DNA of 46,059 bases, from assembly GCF_022427145.1 (NCBI RefSeq), contig NZ_JAKSXN010000044.1, forward strand, positions 1-46,059, given 5' to 3'. A program made the translations under genes and the position numbers. The notes under the pieces were generated by a model, which saw only the letters and a list, made by a program, of their open reading frames with translations, did no database searches and was not told the origin of the DNA. Positions 1 to 8,403 of this stretch are shown here, piece after piece. Position 1 is the first letter of the stretch; each line of letters starts with the position of its first letter. Source of the stretch: Paenibacillus timonensis. Its GTDB lineage: Bacteria > Bacillota > Bacilli > Paenibacillales > Paenibacillaceae.

Positions 1-264
1 GGATCTCTCCTCTAAGTTGTCTGCAAGATATTGATTTACTTTTGAAGAAGCATTAGCAATTGAATTTAGGTATAATTCACGATCTTGAGTATTTAAACTC
101 TCATAAAAATTTTGAACTGATTGGAAGACTAACTCTTCTTCGGATATGTTAGAAGCATATGAAGTTATTGGGATGCAGGATAGAACTAAAGCAAACGATA
201 GAAAAAAAATGAATAAAAACTTTTTTGGCAATAAAGCTATACTATTCTGTACTTTGACTTTCAT
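1..264 (-). CDS. Partial secreted protein of unknown function, 3' end outside window
   Basis: Open to the left edge: 88 codons read on the minus strand from an ATG at 264 with no stop before base 1. A very good ribosome binding site (GGAGGTG) lies 6 bases before the start. The N-terminus has lysines, then a hydrophobic stretch (about residues 16-33) ending near SYAS, a classical Sec signal peptide. The mature part (about 38 onward) is acidic and helical (SEEELVFQSVQNFYES) and belongs to no family I recognise. It is more AT-rich than the genes to its right. Divergent from the mnt operon. The reading frame is well supported; the function is unknown. Confidence 0.7.
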   Translation of the reverse strand, partial: MKVKVQNSIALLPKKFLFIFFLSFALVLSCIPITSYASNISEEELVFQSVQNFYESLNTQDRELYLNSIANASSKVNQYLADNLEERS

Positions 265-480
265 AAAAACACCTCCTCGATTTTACTTTATTCATACAAC
301 AATGGAATAAAAAAGAAAATAGTTGTCTTTTTTGGTTTTGATAGATTGGAAGTTTAAGAAACGGCTGTACCGTGTTTCAGTGATAAAAAATTTCTTTATT
401 AAAAGCCAAGTAGATATCTTGGGGAATTTACACCACTTGCATTTAGAACTTATAGAATTGGCGAAGCCTCTTAACATGTT

Positions 481-519
481 GAGAAACCCACGTCATCAGA
501 CGTCAGGTTTCTCATTTTT
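481..519 (+). terminator. Rho-independent terminator-like hairpin in the 265-729 gap
   Basis: GAGAAACC (481-488) pairs with GGTTTCTC (506-513), with an inner ACGTC/GACGT stem, followed by ATTTTT. The T-run lies on the plus strand although no convincing plus-strand gene precedes it inside the window. It may end a small transcript or insulate the mnt promoter. I see no other gene between 265 and 597. Confidence 0.6.
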
Positions 520-597
520 CAATTGTAAAGCGCCTTCTTATCGAATAAGGGAGGGCATCCCTTCATGTTGTCGAGATATCCCAAAGAGAAAAAACTC

Positions 598-626
598 TTG
601 CTTTTTGGCAATTCCTTGCTTAAAAT
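598..626 (+). promoter_or_regulatory. Probable sigma-A promoter of the mnt operon
   Basis: TTGCTT (598-603), a 17-base spacer and TAAAAT (621-626). It is the best sigma-A-like pair upstream of the metal importer and abuts the MntR-like operator, the arrangement expected for a repressed promoter. Confidence 0.45.
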
Positions 627-643
627 TTTCACTAAGGAAACAT
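625..643 (+). promoter_or_regulatory. Candidate MntR operator
   Basis: The stretch ATTTTCACTAAGGAAACAT resembles the MntR boxes of Bacillus mntA and mntH (an A/T-rich left half, then AAGGAAAC on the right). It overlaps the end of the proposed -10 element. Known biology: MntR represses Mn importers when Mn is plentiful. The match is by eye from memory of the consensus. Confidence 0.4.
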
Positions 644-729
644 TTTTATATATGACTAAAAAACAAAGCCGAAGCAAACAAGTGTTTACTTGTACAACAT
701 TGAGTGATTTGGGAGAGAGGAGAAGCGAA

Positions 730-1704
730 ATGGATGAGCTGAAGGTGAAGAAAAGCCCGTTTGAAAGGGCCAAAATGACGTTAGGCGTATTGGCGCTGAT
801 CGTATTGGCGGCCTGTTCCAAAGTAGAAGGTCAGGCGGATCAAATCCGACGTTCGGCGGACGATACCCCGATACAGGTGGTGGCCACGATCGGGATGATT
901 ACGGATGTCGTACGGGAAGTCGGCGGCAAGCAGGTCGAGGTGACCGGACTGATGGGACCGGGGGTGGACCCCCATTTATACAAGGCGTCGCAAGGGGATA
1001 TCGAGAAGCTGGACAATGCGGAGGTCGTGTTTTACGGCGGGCTGCATTTGGAAGGGAAAATGACGGAAATTTTCGAGAAATTGGAGCAGAGGAAGCGGAC
1101 CGTGGCGGTCTCGAAGGATATCGACCCGGCCTTGCTGCGCTCCGGCGCGAATGCCGGCGGCACGCAGTACGACCCGCATATCTGGTTTAACGTTCGGCAC
1201 TGGATGACGGCGACCCAAACGATCCGTGACACGTTGTCGGCCTATGATCCGGACCATGCGGACGTTTACCGGAAGAACGCCGAGGCGTATATCGGCGAAT
1301 TGGAGAAGCTGGATGCGGAAATCAAGGAACGGATCGCCGAAATCCCCGAGCAGGATCGGGTGTTGGTGACGGCCCACGATGCGTTTGGTTACTTCGGAGA
1401 TGCTTACGGCATCCAAGTGATGGGGCTGCAGGGAATCAGCACGGCGGCGGAATACGGTTCGAAGGACGTCGCCAAGCTTCGGGACTTCTTGGTCGAGAAC
1501 AAGATCAAGGCCGTGTTCGTGGAATCGAGCATCCCCACTAAATCGATGGAGGCCGTCATCGCCGGAGCCGCAGAGCTGGGGCATACGGTCAAGATCGGCG
1601 GCGAGCTGTATTCCGATTCCTTGGGCGAAGCCGGTTCGGAGGCGGACACGTACATTCACATGGTCCGGCATAATGTCGACACGATCGTTGAGGCGTTGAA
1701 ATAA
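730..1704 (+). CDS. mntA: Mn/Zn-type ABC importer, metal-binding lipoprotein (MntA/TroA family)
   Basis: 324-residue solute-binding protein of the cluster A-I metal family. The ATG at 730 follows a purine-rich GAGAGGAGAAG site. The N-terminus is a lipoprotein signal with lipobox LAAC (Cys29), so the protein is membrane-anchored outside the cell. Likely metal ligands are His82 (DPHLY), His150 (YDPHIWF), His216 (VTAHDAFGYF) and an Asp near 306 (ADTYIH). This His-His-His-Asp set is TroA-like, whereas PsaA has Glu at the third position, so ligands alone do not separate Mn from Zn. The GLQGIST and AVFVESSIP segments are typical of MntA/TroA. First gene of a four-gene operon behind an MntR-like site; Mn is the favoured substrate. 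Confidence 0.85.
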   Translation: MDELKVKKSPFERAKMTLGVLALIVLAACSKVEGQADQIRRSADDTPIQVVATIGMITDVVREVGGKQVEVTGLMGPGVDPHLYKASQGDIEKLDNAEVVFYGGLHLEGKMTEIFEKLEQRKRTVAVSKDIDPALLRSGANAGGTQYDPHIWFNVRHWMTATQTIRDTLSAYDPDHADVYRKNAEAYIGELEKLDAEIKERIAEIPEQDRVLVTAHDAFGYFGDAYGIQVMGLQGISTAAEYGSKDVAKLRDFLVENKIKAVFVESSIPTKSMEAVIAGAAELGHTVKIGGELYSDSLGEAGSEADTYIHMVRHNVDTIVEALK

Positions 1705-1725
1705 ATGCAGAAAGGGAGTGCAGAG

Positions 1726-2484
1726 ATGAATGGTTATCCGCTTGAAGTTAACCGATTAACGGTCGCTTATCAGAAAAAGCCGGTGTTGCGATCGGTATCT
1801 TTTCAAATCCCGGAGGGGCAGTTGATCGGGATTCTCGGCCCGAACGGAGCGGGGAAATCGACGCTGTTGAAAGCCGTGATGGGGTTGCTTCCGACCCTGG
1901 ACGGCGAAGTACGCATCTACGGTCGGTCCTACCGGGAACAACGCAAATTGATCGGTTATGTGCCGCAGCGCGAATCGGTCGATTGGGATTTCCCGACGAA
2001 TGCGCTAGACGTGGTGATGATGGGACGTTACGGCCAGCTTGGCTGGTTTCGCCGCCCCGGGGCGAAGGAACGGCAGATTGCCCTCGAGTGTTTGGCCAAG
2101 GTAGGGATGGCGGAGTATGCCGGCCGCCAGATCAGCCAGTTGTCCGGCGGCCAACAGCAGCGCGTGTTCCTGGCCCGGGCATTGGCGCAGAACGCGCAGG
2201 TGTATTTTATGGATGAACCGTTTGCCGGCGTGGACGCCACCACGGAAAAAGCGATCATCGCCCTGCTGCACGAATTGAAGGAGCAGGGGAAAACGGTGCT
2301 GGTCGTACATCACGATTTATCCACGGTTAAGGAATACTTCGATCACGTGCTGCTGTTAAACGGCGAATTGATTGCCGCTGGCCCCACCGGGGAGACGTTT
2401 ACGCCGGATCATTTACACCAGACGTACGGCGGAAGAATCGCCATGCTGGCGGATTTCGGCCCTGTGCCCGCAGGGACGGTGTGA
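1726..2484 (+). CDS. mntB: Mn/Zn-type ABC importer, ATP-binding subunit
   Basis: 252 residues with a complete ABC ATPase set: Walker A GPNGAGKST (38-46), Q-loop in VPQRESVDWDFP, signature LSGGQQQR, Walker B VYFMDEPFAGVD and the H-loop VVHHDL. The VDWDFP segment after the Q-loop is typical of the Mn/Zn/Fe importer ATPases. I take the ATG at 1726, which has AAAGGGAG seven bases upstream, over an in-frame ATG at 1705 that directly abuts the mntA stop and has no site. It powers import with the two permeases that follow; its stop overlaps the start of the next gene. Confidence 0.88.
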   Translation: MNGYPLEVNRLTVAYQKKPVLRSVSFQIPEGQLIGILGPNGAGKSTLLKAVMGLLPTLDGEVRIYGRSYREQRKLIGYVPQRESVDWDFPTNALDVVMMGRYGQLGWFRRPGAKERQIALECLAKVGMAEYAGRQISQLSGGQQQRVFLARALAQNAQVYFMDEPFAGVDATTEKAIIALLHELKEQGKTVLVVHHDLSTVKEYFDHVLLLNGELIAAGPTGETFTPDHLHQTYGGRIAMLADFGPVPAGTV

Positions 2485-3443
2485 CGGCGATGCTAACGAC
2501 ATTGTGGCAATGGGTTACCGATCCGAACCTGCAGTGGATCTTGATGGGATCCCTGCTATTGGGCTTAGGCAGCGGCGTTATCGGCTCCTTCACCTTCCTG
2601 CGCAAGCAAAGCTTGCTTGGGGATGCGTTGGCGCACGCCGCGTTGCCGGGGATTTGCATCGCATTTATGCTAAGCGGCGTCAAATCGGTGGGCTTGTTTA
2701 TGCTCGGCGCGATCCTCGCCGGGATGGCGGCGACGTTTGGCATTTCCGCAATTACCCGTTATACGCGGATTAAGCAGGATGCAGCGCTTGGCATCGTACT
2801 GTCCGTGTTCTTCGGCATCGGAATCGTGATGCTGACCAAAATCCAGCACAGCGGCAACGGGAATCAGAGCGGGCTCGACAAATACATGTTTGGGCAGGCA
2901 GCCTCGATGATGCTGGCGGACGTATATCTGATGGGCGCGGTGTCCGTGCTGCTCATCGTGATTTGCGCGCTGCTCTTTAAGGAGTTTAAGCTGGTGAGCT
3001 TCGACCCCGGCTTTGCCAGAGGCATGGGGCTCAAAGTTGCCTTCCTTGAACAGCTGCTGCTGCTCATGACCGTCGTGGCGGTCGTCGTGGGAATTCAGGC
3101 CGTGGGCGTGGTACTGGTGGCCGCCCTTCTCATTACGCCGGCGGTTGCCGCCCGGTACTGGACCGACGCGTTAGGTACCATGGTCGTGCTGGCCGGCGTC
3201 TTCGGAGCGCTGTCGGGGGTCACCGGCACGCTGATCAGTTCAACCTTGTCGAATCTGCCGACCGGTCCGGTGACGGTGCTGGCGGCCACTGCGTTGTTTT
3301 TCGGCTCCGCCGTGTTTGCGCCGAATCGGGGGCTGTTGATGAAGTGGGTGCGTCGCTGGCGCAGCCGAAGCGAAATGCAACAACCTGCGGAGTTGGCGAT
3401 GATCCGGCAAGCCGGGAACGCGGTCGAAAGGGGGGCGGAATAA
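2481..3443 (+). CDS. mntC: Mn/Zn-type ABC importer, permease subunit 1
   Basis: 320-residue ABC-3 family integral membrane protein with about eight to nine hydrophobic segments. Family landmarks are visible: GLGSGVIGSFTFLRKQSLLGDALAHAALPG near the N-terminus, and the VGVVLVAALLITPAVAARYWTD segment late in the protein. The GTG at 2481 overlaps the mntB stop (GTGTGA); an ATG at 2490 is an alternative. The C-terminal tail after about residue 285 is basic and cytoplasmic. The two permeases probably form a heterodimer, as in B. subtilis MntC/MntD. Confidence 0.86.
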   Translation: MTAMLTTLWQWVTDPNLQWILMGSLLLGLGSGVIGSFTFLRKQSLLGDALAHAALPGICIAFMLSGVKSVGLFMLGAILAGMAATFGISAITRYTRIKQDAALGIVLSVFFGIGIVMLTKIQHSGNGNQSGLDKYMFGQAASMMLADVYLMGAVSVLLIVICALLFKEFKLVSFDPGFARGMGLKVAFLEQLLLLMTVVAVVVGIQAVGVVLVAALLITPAVAARYWTDALGTMVVLAGVFGALSGVTGTLISSTLSNLPTGPVTVLAATALFFGSAVFAPNRGLLMKWVRRWRSRSEMQQPAELAMIRQAGNAVERGAE

Positions 3444-3444
3444 C

Positions 3445-4326
3445 ATGGCCGATTTTTGGATTATTTTGACCGGCACGCTGGTGGCGGCGACATGCGGAAT
3501 TTTAGGCTGCTTTCTGATTTTGCGGAAAATGGCCATGGTCGGGGATGCCATCAGCCACTCCGTGCTGCCGGGCATCGCCATCGCGTTTCTGATCAGCAGC
3601 TCGCGGGACTCCATGCTGATGCTGATCGGAGCGGCCGTCCTAGGGCTCGTCACGGTTTTCCTGATCCAGGCGCTGCAGCAAAGCGGCCTGCAATCCGATG
3701 CCTCGATCGGCATCGTGTTTACCGCGCTATTTGCCGTCGGCGTGATCCTGATCAGCCGGAACGCTTCACATATCGATCTGGATTTGGATTGCGTATTGTT
3801 CGGCGAGATCGCCTACGTGCAGTGGGATACCTGGATTTGGAACGGCTACGATATGGGGCCGATCGCCGTCTGGATGCTGGGCGGGACACTGCTCCTCGTG
3901 CTGGCGGCCATCCTTCTGTTCTACAAGCAGTTTAAGCTATGTGCCTTCGATCCGGCGCTGGCGGCTGCGATAGGCATTCCGGTCGCCTTGTTCCACTATT
4001 TGCTGATGGGGCTCGTTTCGTTGTCCACGGTCGCTTCCTTTGAGAGCGTAGGCGCGATCCTGGTCGTCGGCATGTTGATCATCCCGGCTTCCGCGGCTTA
4101 TCTGCTGACGGATCGGCTCAGCGTCATGCTGGGGTATAGCGTGCTGATCGGGGCGATCAGCGCCGCTGGCGGTTACTACGCCGCCAAATGGTTGGATGCT
4201 TCCATAGCCGGTTCGATGGTGACGGTCGCCGGCATCTTGTTCCTGCTGGCGTTCGTCGGCTCTCCAAAGCACGGCCTGATCGCCCGGTTCGGCAAACGGA
4301 AACGGCTGAACTCGGCGGCGGTTTAA
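3445..4326 (+). CDS. mntD: Mn/Zn-type ABC importer, permease subunit 2
   Basis: 293-residue ABC-3 family permease, paralogous to the previous gene (GCFLILRKMAMVGDAISHSVLPG; AILVVGMLIIPASAAYLLTDR). The start follows a strong AAAGGGGGG site and lies one base after the mntC stop, so translation is probably coupled. It differs from MntC in a longer loop around residues 110-140 (HIDLDLDCVLFGE). Last gene of the operon. No clear terminator follows; the next promoter starts about 60 bases on. Confidence 0.86.
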   Translation: MADFWIILTGTLVAATCGILGCFLILRKMAMVGDAISHSVLPGIAIAFLISSSRDSMLMLIGAAVLGLVTVFLIQALQQSGLQSDASIGIVFTALFAVGVILISRNASHIDLDLDCVLFGEIAYVQWDTWIWNGYDMGPIAVWMLGGTLLLVLAAILLFYKQFKLCAFDPALAAAIGIPVALFHYLLMGLVSLSTVASFESVGAILVVGMLIIPASAAYLLTDRLSVMLGYSVLIGAISAAGGYYAAKWLDASIAGSMVTVAGILFLLAFVGSPKHGLIARFGKRKRLNSAAV

Positions 4327-4387
4327 CCCGAAAATGACAGCATTTGCCTCGTTTTTGCTACCAAGTGGCAGCCCTCCCCGTATTACC

Positions 4388-4396
4388 TGATATAAT
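4388..4396 (+). promoter_or_regulatory. Extended -10 promoter before the SPFH gene
   Basis: TGA immediately precedes a perfect TATAAT (4391-4396), an extended -10 of the TGnTATAAT type. No good -35 is visible, which this promoter class tolerates. It lies 50 bases before the next start codon. Confidence 0.5.
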
Positions 4397-4445
4397 TAGC
4401 CGGCTAAAGGTCCGGCAAGAACATATCTTAAGGAGAGGGATTCAT

Positions 4446-5288
4446 ATGGAGGCAGGGACGCAGCAACATCCAAAGAAGAGTATGCCGTTGGGAAAATGGA
4501 TTTCCACGGCCATCATCGTCATCGTCGTGCTGATCGTCGGGTCAAACAGCTACTCGCAGGTAGAATACGGACACGTCGGATTGTACAAAACGTTCGGGAA
4601 GTTGAACGACAATGTTTTATCCCCGGGCATGCATTTCAAAATTCCGTTTATTCAAACCGTCATTCAAGTGAATACGCAGGTCACCAAAACGGAAACGGAT
4701 ACGACCGCTTCCTCCAAGGACTTGCAGCCGGTATCCACGCACGTCGCCGTCAACTATTCGGTGAACAAGGATTCGGCCTACAATCTGATGAACAATATCG
4801 GCGGCAATTACGATACGGTCATCATTAACCCGGCCGTGCAGGAAATCGTCAAAGAAGTGACGGCTCGCTACCAGGCCGAGGATTTGATCGCCAAACGCGA
4901 CATCGTCGCCGGAGAGATCAGCGAGCATCTGACTGCCCGTCTGGCAAAATACGACTTAATCGTTAACGAAATTAATATCGTCAATTTCAAGTTCTCCGAC
5001 GCGTTTAACCAGTCGATCGAAGCGAAGCAGGTCGCTCAGCAGCAAGCGCTGAAAGCCAGCAACGACCTGAAGCGGATCCAGATTGAAGCGCAGCAGAAGA
5101 TTGCCCAGGCGGAAGCCGAGGCCGAATCGCTTAAGTTGAAGAAGCAGGAGGTAACGCCGGAGTTGGTGCAACTGAAGCAGATCGAGGTGCAGGAGAAAGC
5201 GTTGGAAAAATGGGACGGCAAGCTCCCGCAAGTGACGGGAGGCGCCACGCCATTCATCGACATCCAGTCGCTGACCAGTCAGCGCTAA
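4446..5288 (+). CDS. SPFH/band 7 (prohibitin-like) membrane protein
   Basis: 280 residues. One transmembrane helix near the N-terminus (about 17-34) is followed by a band 7 domain (about 38-210: GHVGLYKTFGKLNDNVLSPGMHFKIPF, then AVNYSV and VNEINIVNFKFSDAFNQ) and an Ala/Glu/Gln-rich coiled coil (about 205-250). This is the prohibitin-like architecture. Such proteins form large membrane-attached assemblies; the bacterial role is usually membrane-domain organisation or protease modulation, not a catalysed reaction. The ATG at 4446 has AAGGAGAGGG upstream. A single-gene unit between an extended -10 promoter and a hairpin terminator. Confidence 0.8.
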   Translation: MEAGTQQHPKKSMPLGKWISTAIIVIVVLIVGSNSYSQVEYGHVGLYKTFGKLNDNVLSPGMHFKIPFIQTVIQVNTQVTKTETDTTASSKDLQPVSTHVAVNYSVNKDSAYNLMNNIGGNYDTVIINPAVQEIVKEVTARYQAEDLIAKRDIVAGEISEHLTARLAKYDLIVNEINIVNFKFSDAFNQSIEAKQVAQQQALKASNDLKRIQIEAQQKIAQAEAEAESLKLKKQEVTPELVQLKQIEVQEKALEKWDGKLPQVTGGATPFIDIQSLTSQR

Positions 5289-5314
5289 AATAAAATCGAA
5301 GTGGAACCGAACCT

Positions 5315-5338
5315 AGCCGCCTTCAAGGGCGGCTTTTT
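5315..5338 (+). terminator. Rho-independent terminator after the SPFH gene
   Basis: AGCCGCC (5315-5321) pairs with GGCGGCT (5328-5334) over a six-base loop, followed by TTTTT. Confidence 0.85.
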
Positions 5339-5455
5339 CGGGTTTGCGGCCTGCTTCGCAGCGTGTCCCCGAGCTTTGTCGGAATCCGGGATTATGGTAA
5401 AATGTCGGTATGCTGTTTAGAGAGTAGAACATATTGCGGATAGGGGAGCTGTCTG

Positions 5456-6202
5456 TTGTTGAAATACAAACTGTTGGCGCTCGATATGGATGGTACGCTG
5501 CTTAATGATGAACATCAAATTACGCCGGAGACGGAACGCTGGATTCGCAAGGCGGCGGCTGCCGGGGTGCATGTCTGCTTGTCGACGGGACGCGGTTATC
5601 AAGAGGCAGTTCCGTACGGGGATCAATTAGGTTTGGGAACGCCGATGATCACCGTGAACGGGAGCGAGGTTTGGAAGTCGCCGCATGAGCTGTACCGCCG
5701 GGTATTGCTCGATCGATCTTTCGTTTCGCGAATGTACGACATTTCCCGGGAAAAGAAGGTCTGGTTTTGGGCCTACGCCGTCGAAGGCAGCTATAACGAA
5801 ACGAATTGGGAACCGGAATTATTGGAACGGAATCAATGGATGAAGTTTGGATATTTTACCGAGGACGACGAGGTGAGGGGAGAAATTTTGCGGCAGCTGC
5901 AGGAGATGGGCGGCCTCGAAATTACGAATTCGTCCCCGCACAATCTGGAAATTAATCCGAAGAGAATCAGCAAAGCCAGCGGGATCGACACGGTTTGCGG
6001 GCTGCTTGGGCTAGAGATGTCCGAGGTCGTAGCGGTTGGCGACAGCTTGAACGACTTGGCGGCGATCGAAGCCGCGGGGCTTGGCGTAGCGATGGGGAAC
6101 GCTCAAGAGGCCGTGAAGGAGAAGGCCGATGTCGTGACCACGTCGAATAATGAGGATGGAATTGCCTGGATCATTCGGGATTATATTTTGACGGGGGAGT
6201 GA
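5456..6202 (+). CDS. Cof-type HAD-superfamily hydrolase
   Basis: 248 residues starting at TTG (a second TTG follows directly), with AGGGGAG about seven bases upstream. All four HAD motifs are present: DMDGTLL (nucleophile Asp), the STGR region of motif II, Lys in NPKRISKASGI (motif III), and GDSLNDLAAI (motif IV). The cap between motifs II and III is of the C2/Cof type. It is a cytoplasmic phosphatase, probably for sugar phosphates or related phosphometabolites; the substrate cannot be read from sequence. Slightly shorter than the usual 270-285 residues, mainly in the cap. Four bases separate it from the DUF456 gene. Confidence 0.85.
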   Translation: MLKYKLLALDMDGTLLNDEHQITPETERWIRKAAAAGVHVCLSTGRGYQEAVPYGDQLGLGTPMITVNGSEVWKSPHELYRRVLLDRSFVSRMYDISREKKVWFWAYAVEGSYNETNWEPELLERNQWMKFGYFTEDDEVRGEILRQLQEMGGLEITNSSPHNLEINPKRISKASGIDTVCGLLGLEMSEVVAVGDSLNDLAAIEAAGLGVAMGNAQEAVKEKADVVTTSNNEDGIAWIIRDYILTGE

Positions 6203-6206
6203 GAAG

Positions 6207-6698
6207 ATGGCGCTGACCGTGCTGGGTTGGATTCTGGTGATCGCCCTGTTTGCCGTAGGGATGGCTGGAGCCGTGTATCCCGTATTGCCTGGGGTACTGG
6301 CCGTTTATTTTGCCTTTTTCGTGTATGGGTGGTTTTTCTCGTTCGAGCCGTTTGGCCCGTTCTTCTGGATCCTGCAAACCTTGATCGTTGTCGTGCTGAT
6401 GGTGGCGGACTATGCGGTCGGGGCTTGGGGGGTTAAAAAATTCGGCGGCAGCAAGCTGTCGGTATGGCTCAGTACGATTGGCATCATCGTCGGCCCGTTT
6501 GTGATCCCGGCTTTCGGCTTGGTGCTGGGTCCGCTGCTTGGCGCGATGATCGGGGAATTGATCAAGGGCGAGTCGCTGTCCAAGTCATTCAAAGTCGGCG
6601 TCGGCTCGGTCGTTGGCTTGTTTAGCAGCATGGTCGTCAAAGTGATTTTGCAGCTGGTCATGATCGTCGCCTTCATCATCTGGATCGTCTCGTTTTAA
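6207..6698 (+). CDS. DUF456 family membrane protein
   Basis: 163 residues, nearly all hydrophobic, with four to five predicted membrane segments. The opening (TVLGWILVIALFAVGMAGAVYPVLPG) and the GPLLGAMIGEL segment are typical of DUF456 proteins. No biochemical role is established for the family that I can name. The gene starts four bases after the HAD stop with a GAG-rich site overlapping that stop, so the two are probably co-transcribed. Confidence 0.75.
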   Translation: MALTVLGWILVIALFAVGMAGAVYPVLPGVLAVYFAFFVYGWFFSFEPFGPFFWILQTLIVVVLMVADYAVGAWGVKKFGGSKLSVWLSTIGIIVGPFVIPAFGLVLGPLLGAMIGELIKGESLSKSFKVGVGSVVGLFSSMVVKVILQLVMIVAFIIWIVSF

Positions 6699-6751
6699 CT
6701 TATGAATTTCAGTTTGCACTCATCAGGATTGCGGGAAAGAAGGAATCGGTT

Positions 6752-8380
6752 TTGTCCAAGAAGGAATCGTTCATCAAAGGTACGTTAATATTAGCGGGGG
6801 CCGCGCTGATCGCGAGGGTGCTTGGCTTGTTCCAGCGGGTTCCGCTGGAGCACATCCTCGGAGACATCGGGAACGCGTCCTATTCGCAAGCGAATGCGGC
6901 GTATTTCATGCTGCTAACTTTAGCGACGGCTGGCATTCCGAGCACGCTGAGCAAAATGGTGTCGGAGCGGCATGCGCTGAACCGGCCGGAGGAAGCGCGT
7001 CGCGTCTATCAGGCGGCGCTTTTGTTTGCGGGCGCGGCAGGCGTGGTAATGTTCGCGCTGCTGTTTGTTCTCGCGCCATATTATGCTGAAGCATCCGGCG
7101 TTCCGGAATCGGTGGTCGCCATTCGGGCCCTGGCTCCCGCACTTCTGCTGTTTCCGCTGATCGCCATTATACGCGGTTATCTGCAGGGCCGGAACATCAT
7201 GATCGCGGGCGGAGTTTCGCAGGTGATCGAACAAATCGTGCGGGTGGCCACCGGCATTATTTTGGCATTCGTTCTGTTTAACTGGGGGTACTCGGGCGAG
7301 CAGATTGCGGCGGGCGCAACCTTTGGTGCGGTACTTGGCGGCGTGGCGGCGTTGATCGTCATGCTGGTTTACAGCATGAAATTGCAGCGGAAGGACCAGA
7401 CCGAGGGGCAAGGAAAACCGCGTGGCGAGTCCGATCGTCTGCCGTTTAAGCGGATTTACGCGGAAATCTTCAAACTGTCGATTCCGATCGTGTTGACCGC
7501 GCTGGCGGTGCCTGCCGTCAACTTCATCGACAATTCGATCCTGAAGCCGCTGCTGACCGGGCAGATCGGCTCGGGACAAGCAACGTATATCCTCGGTATT
7601 CTCGGGAATCGGGCCCAGATGATCGCCGGCATTCCGCCGATTCTGGCGATTGCGCTGAGCCAATCGCTGGTGCCGATCATCTCCGCCGCGTATGCGCGAA
7701 AAGACCAGGAGCATTTGCAGCGTCAAGTGACCTTGGCGATGCGGGTTGCGGTGCTGAGCGGGATGCCGATCATTCTCGCGTTGGGCACGGCGGCCTATTC
7801 CGTGAACGGGCTGTTGTTCAGTACCCGGGACGGCAGCAGCATCGTGGCTTTGCTGACGTTCGCTACGATTTTCCAGATCACGATGATGACCAGTAACTCG
7901 ATTCTGCTTGGGGTAGGCAAAGCCAACTTGTCGATGGTGCACGTGGCGATCGGGATTCTCGTGAAGCTGGCAGCCAGCTACGTGCTTGCTCAGTTTTGGG
8001 GGATTTATGGCATCATTATCGCCACCGGTCTCTGCTTCCTCGTCATCACGCTGTTAAATGTGCGGACGATGAAGCAAATCGTGCCGTTTTCCTTGATGGG
8101 AAGCCGCTGGGGCGGGTTCCTGGTGACGGTCGTTGCGTTGTCCGGTATCGGCTATGGCTTGAACCAGGCCGGAATCCAAATGGTGGATCTGATGCCGGCG
8201 CGCGTCGCATTCTTCCTGACTTGCTGCATCGTTGGCGTGGCGGTCGTCGCGTTGTATCCGGTGCTGCTCATCCTGCTGCGCGTCGTCCGGAAGGACGAGC
8301 TGGCCGGTTACCCGGCGCCGCTTCGCAAGGTGCTGTCCCCGCTGATGCGGTTGCAGCGCGGAGGGCGGCAGGTGGGGTAG
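6752..8380 (+). CDS. MOP-superfamily lipid flippase (YtgP/MurJ, SpoVB family)
   Basis: 542 residues, the length of B. subtilis YtgP (MurJ), with about 12-14 hydrophobic segments. The N-terminus FIKGTLILAGAALIARVLGLFQRVPL and the segment SYSQANAAYFMLLTLATAGIPSTLSKMVSE are typical of the polysaccharide-biosynthesis/SpoVB branch. A probable job is flipping lipid II or a related undecaprenyl-linked precursor across the membrane. It starts at TTG with AAAGAAGGA seven bases upstream. The family has several paralogues in spore formers (YtgP, SpoVB, YabM, YkvU), so the exact orthologue is uncertain. Confidence 0.8.
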   Translation: MSKKESFIKGTLILAGAALIARVLGLFQRVPLEHILGDIGNASYSQANAAYFMLLTLATAGIPSTLSKMVSERHALNRPEEARRVYQAALLFAGAAGVVMFALLFVLAPYYAEASGVPESVVAIRALAPALLLFPLIAIIRGYLQGRNIMIAGGVSQVIEQIVRVATGIILAFVLFNWGYSGEQIAAGATFGAVLGGVAALIVMLVYSMKLQRKDQTEGQGKPRGESDRLPFKRIYAEIFKLSIPIVLTALAVPAVNFIDNSILKPLLTGQIGSGQATYILGILGNRAQMIAGIPPILAIALSQSLVPIISAAYARKDQEHLQRQVTLAMRVAVLSGMPIILALGTAAYSVNGLLFSTRDGSSIVALLTFATIFQITMMTSNSILLGVGKANLSMVHVAIGILVKLAASYVLAQFWGIYGIIIATGLCFLVITLLNVRTMKQIVPFSLMGSRWGGFLVTVVALSGIGYGLNQAGIQMVDLMPARVAFFLTCCIVGVAVVALYPVLLILLRVVRKDELAGYPAPLRKVLSPLMRLQRGGRQVG

Positions 8381-8403
8381 GATAAGATTGCCTCTGGGAG
8401 TTC

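Noticed and set aside
323..655. 110-residue plus-strand frame before the mnt operon
   Set aside because: It runs through a rho-independent hairpin and the mnt promoter, has no ribosome site and reads as low-complexity translated AT-rich DNA.
6920..7942. 340-residue minus-strand frame opposite the flippase gene
   Set aside because: Rich in Arg, His and Gln, typical of an antisense shadow of a GC-rich membrane protein gene; the plus-strand frame has a clear family match.
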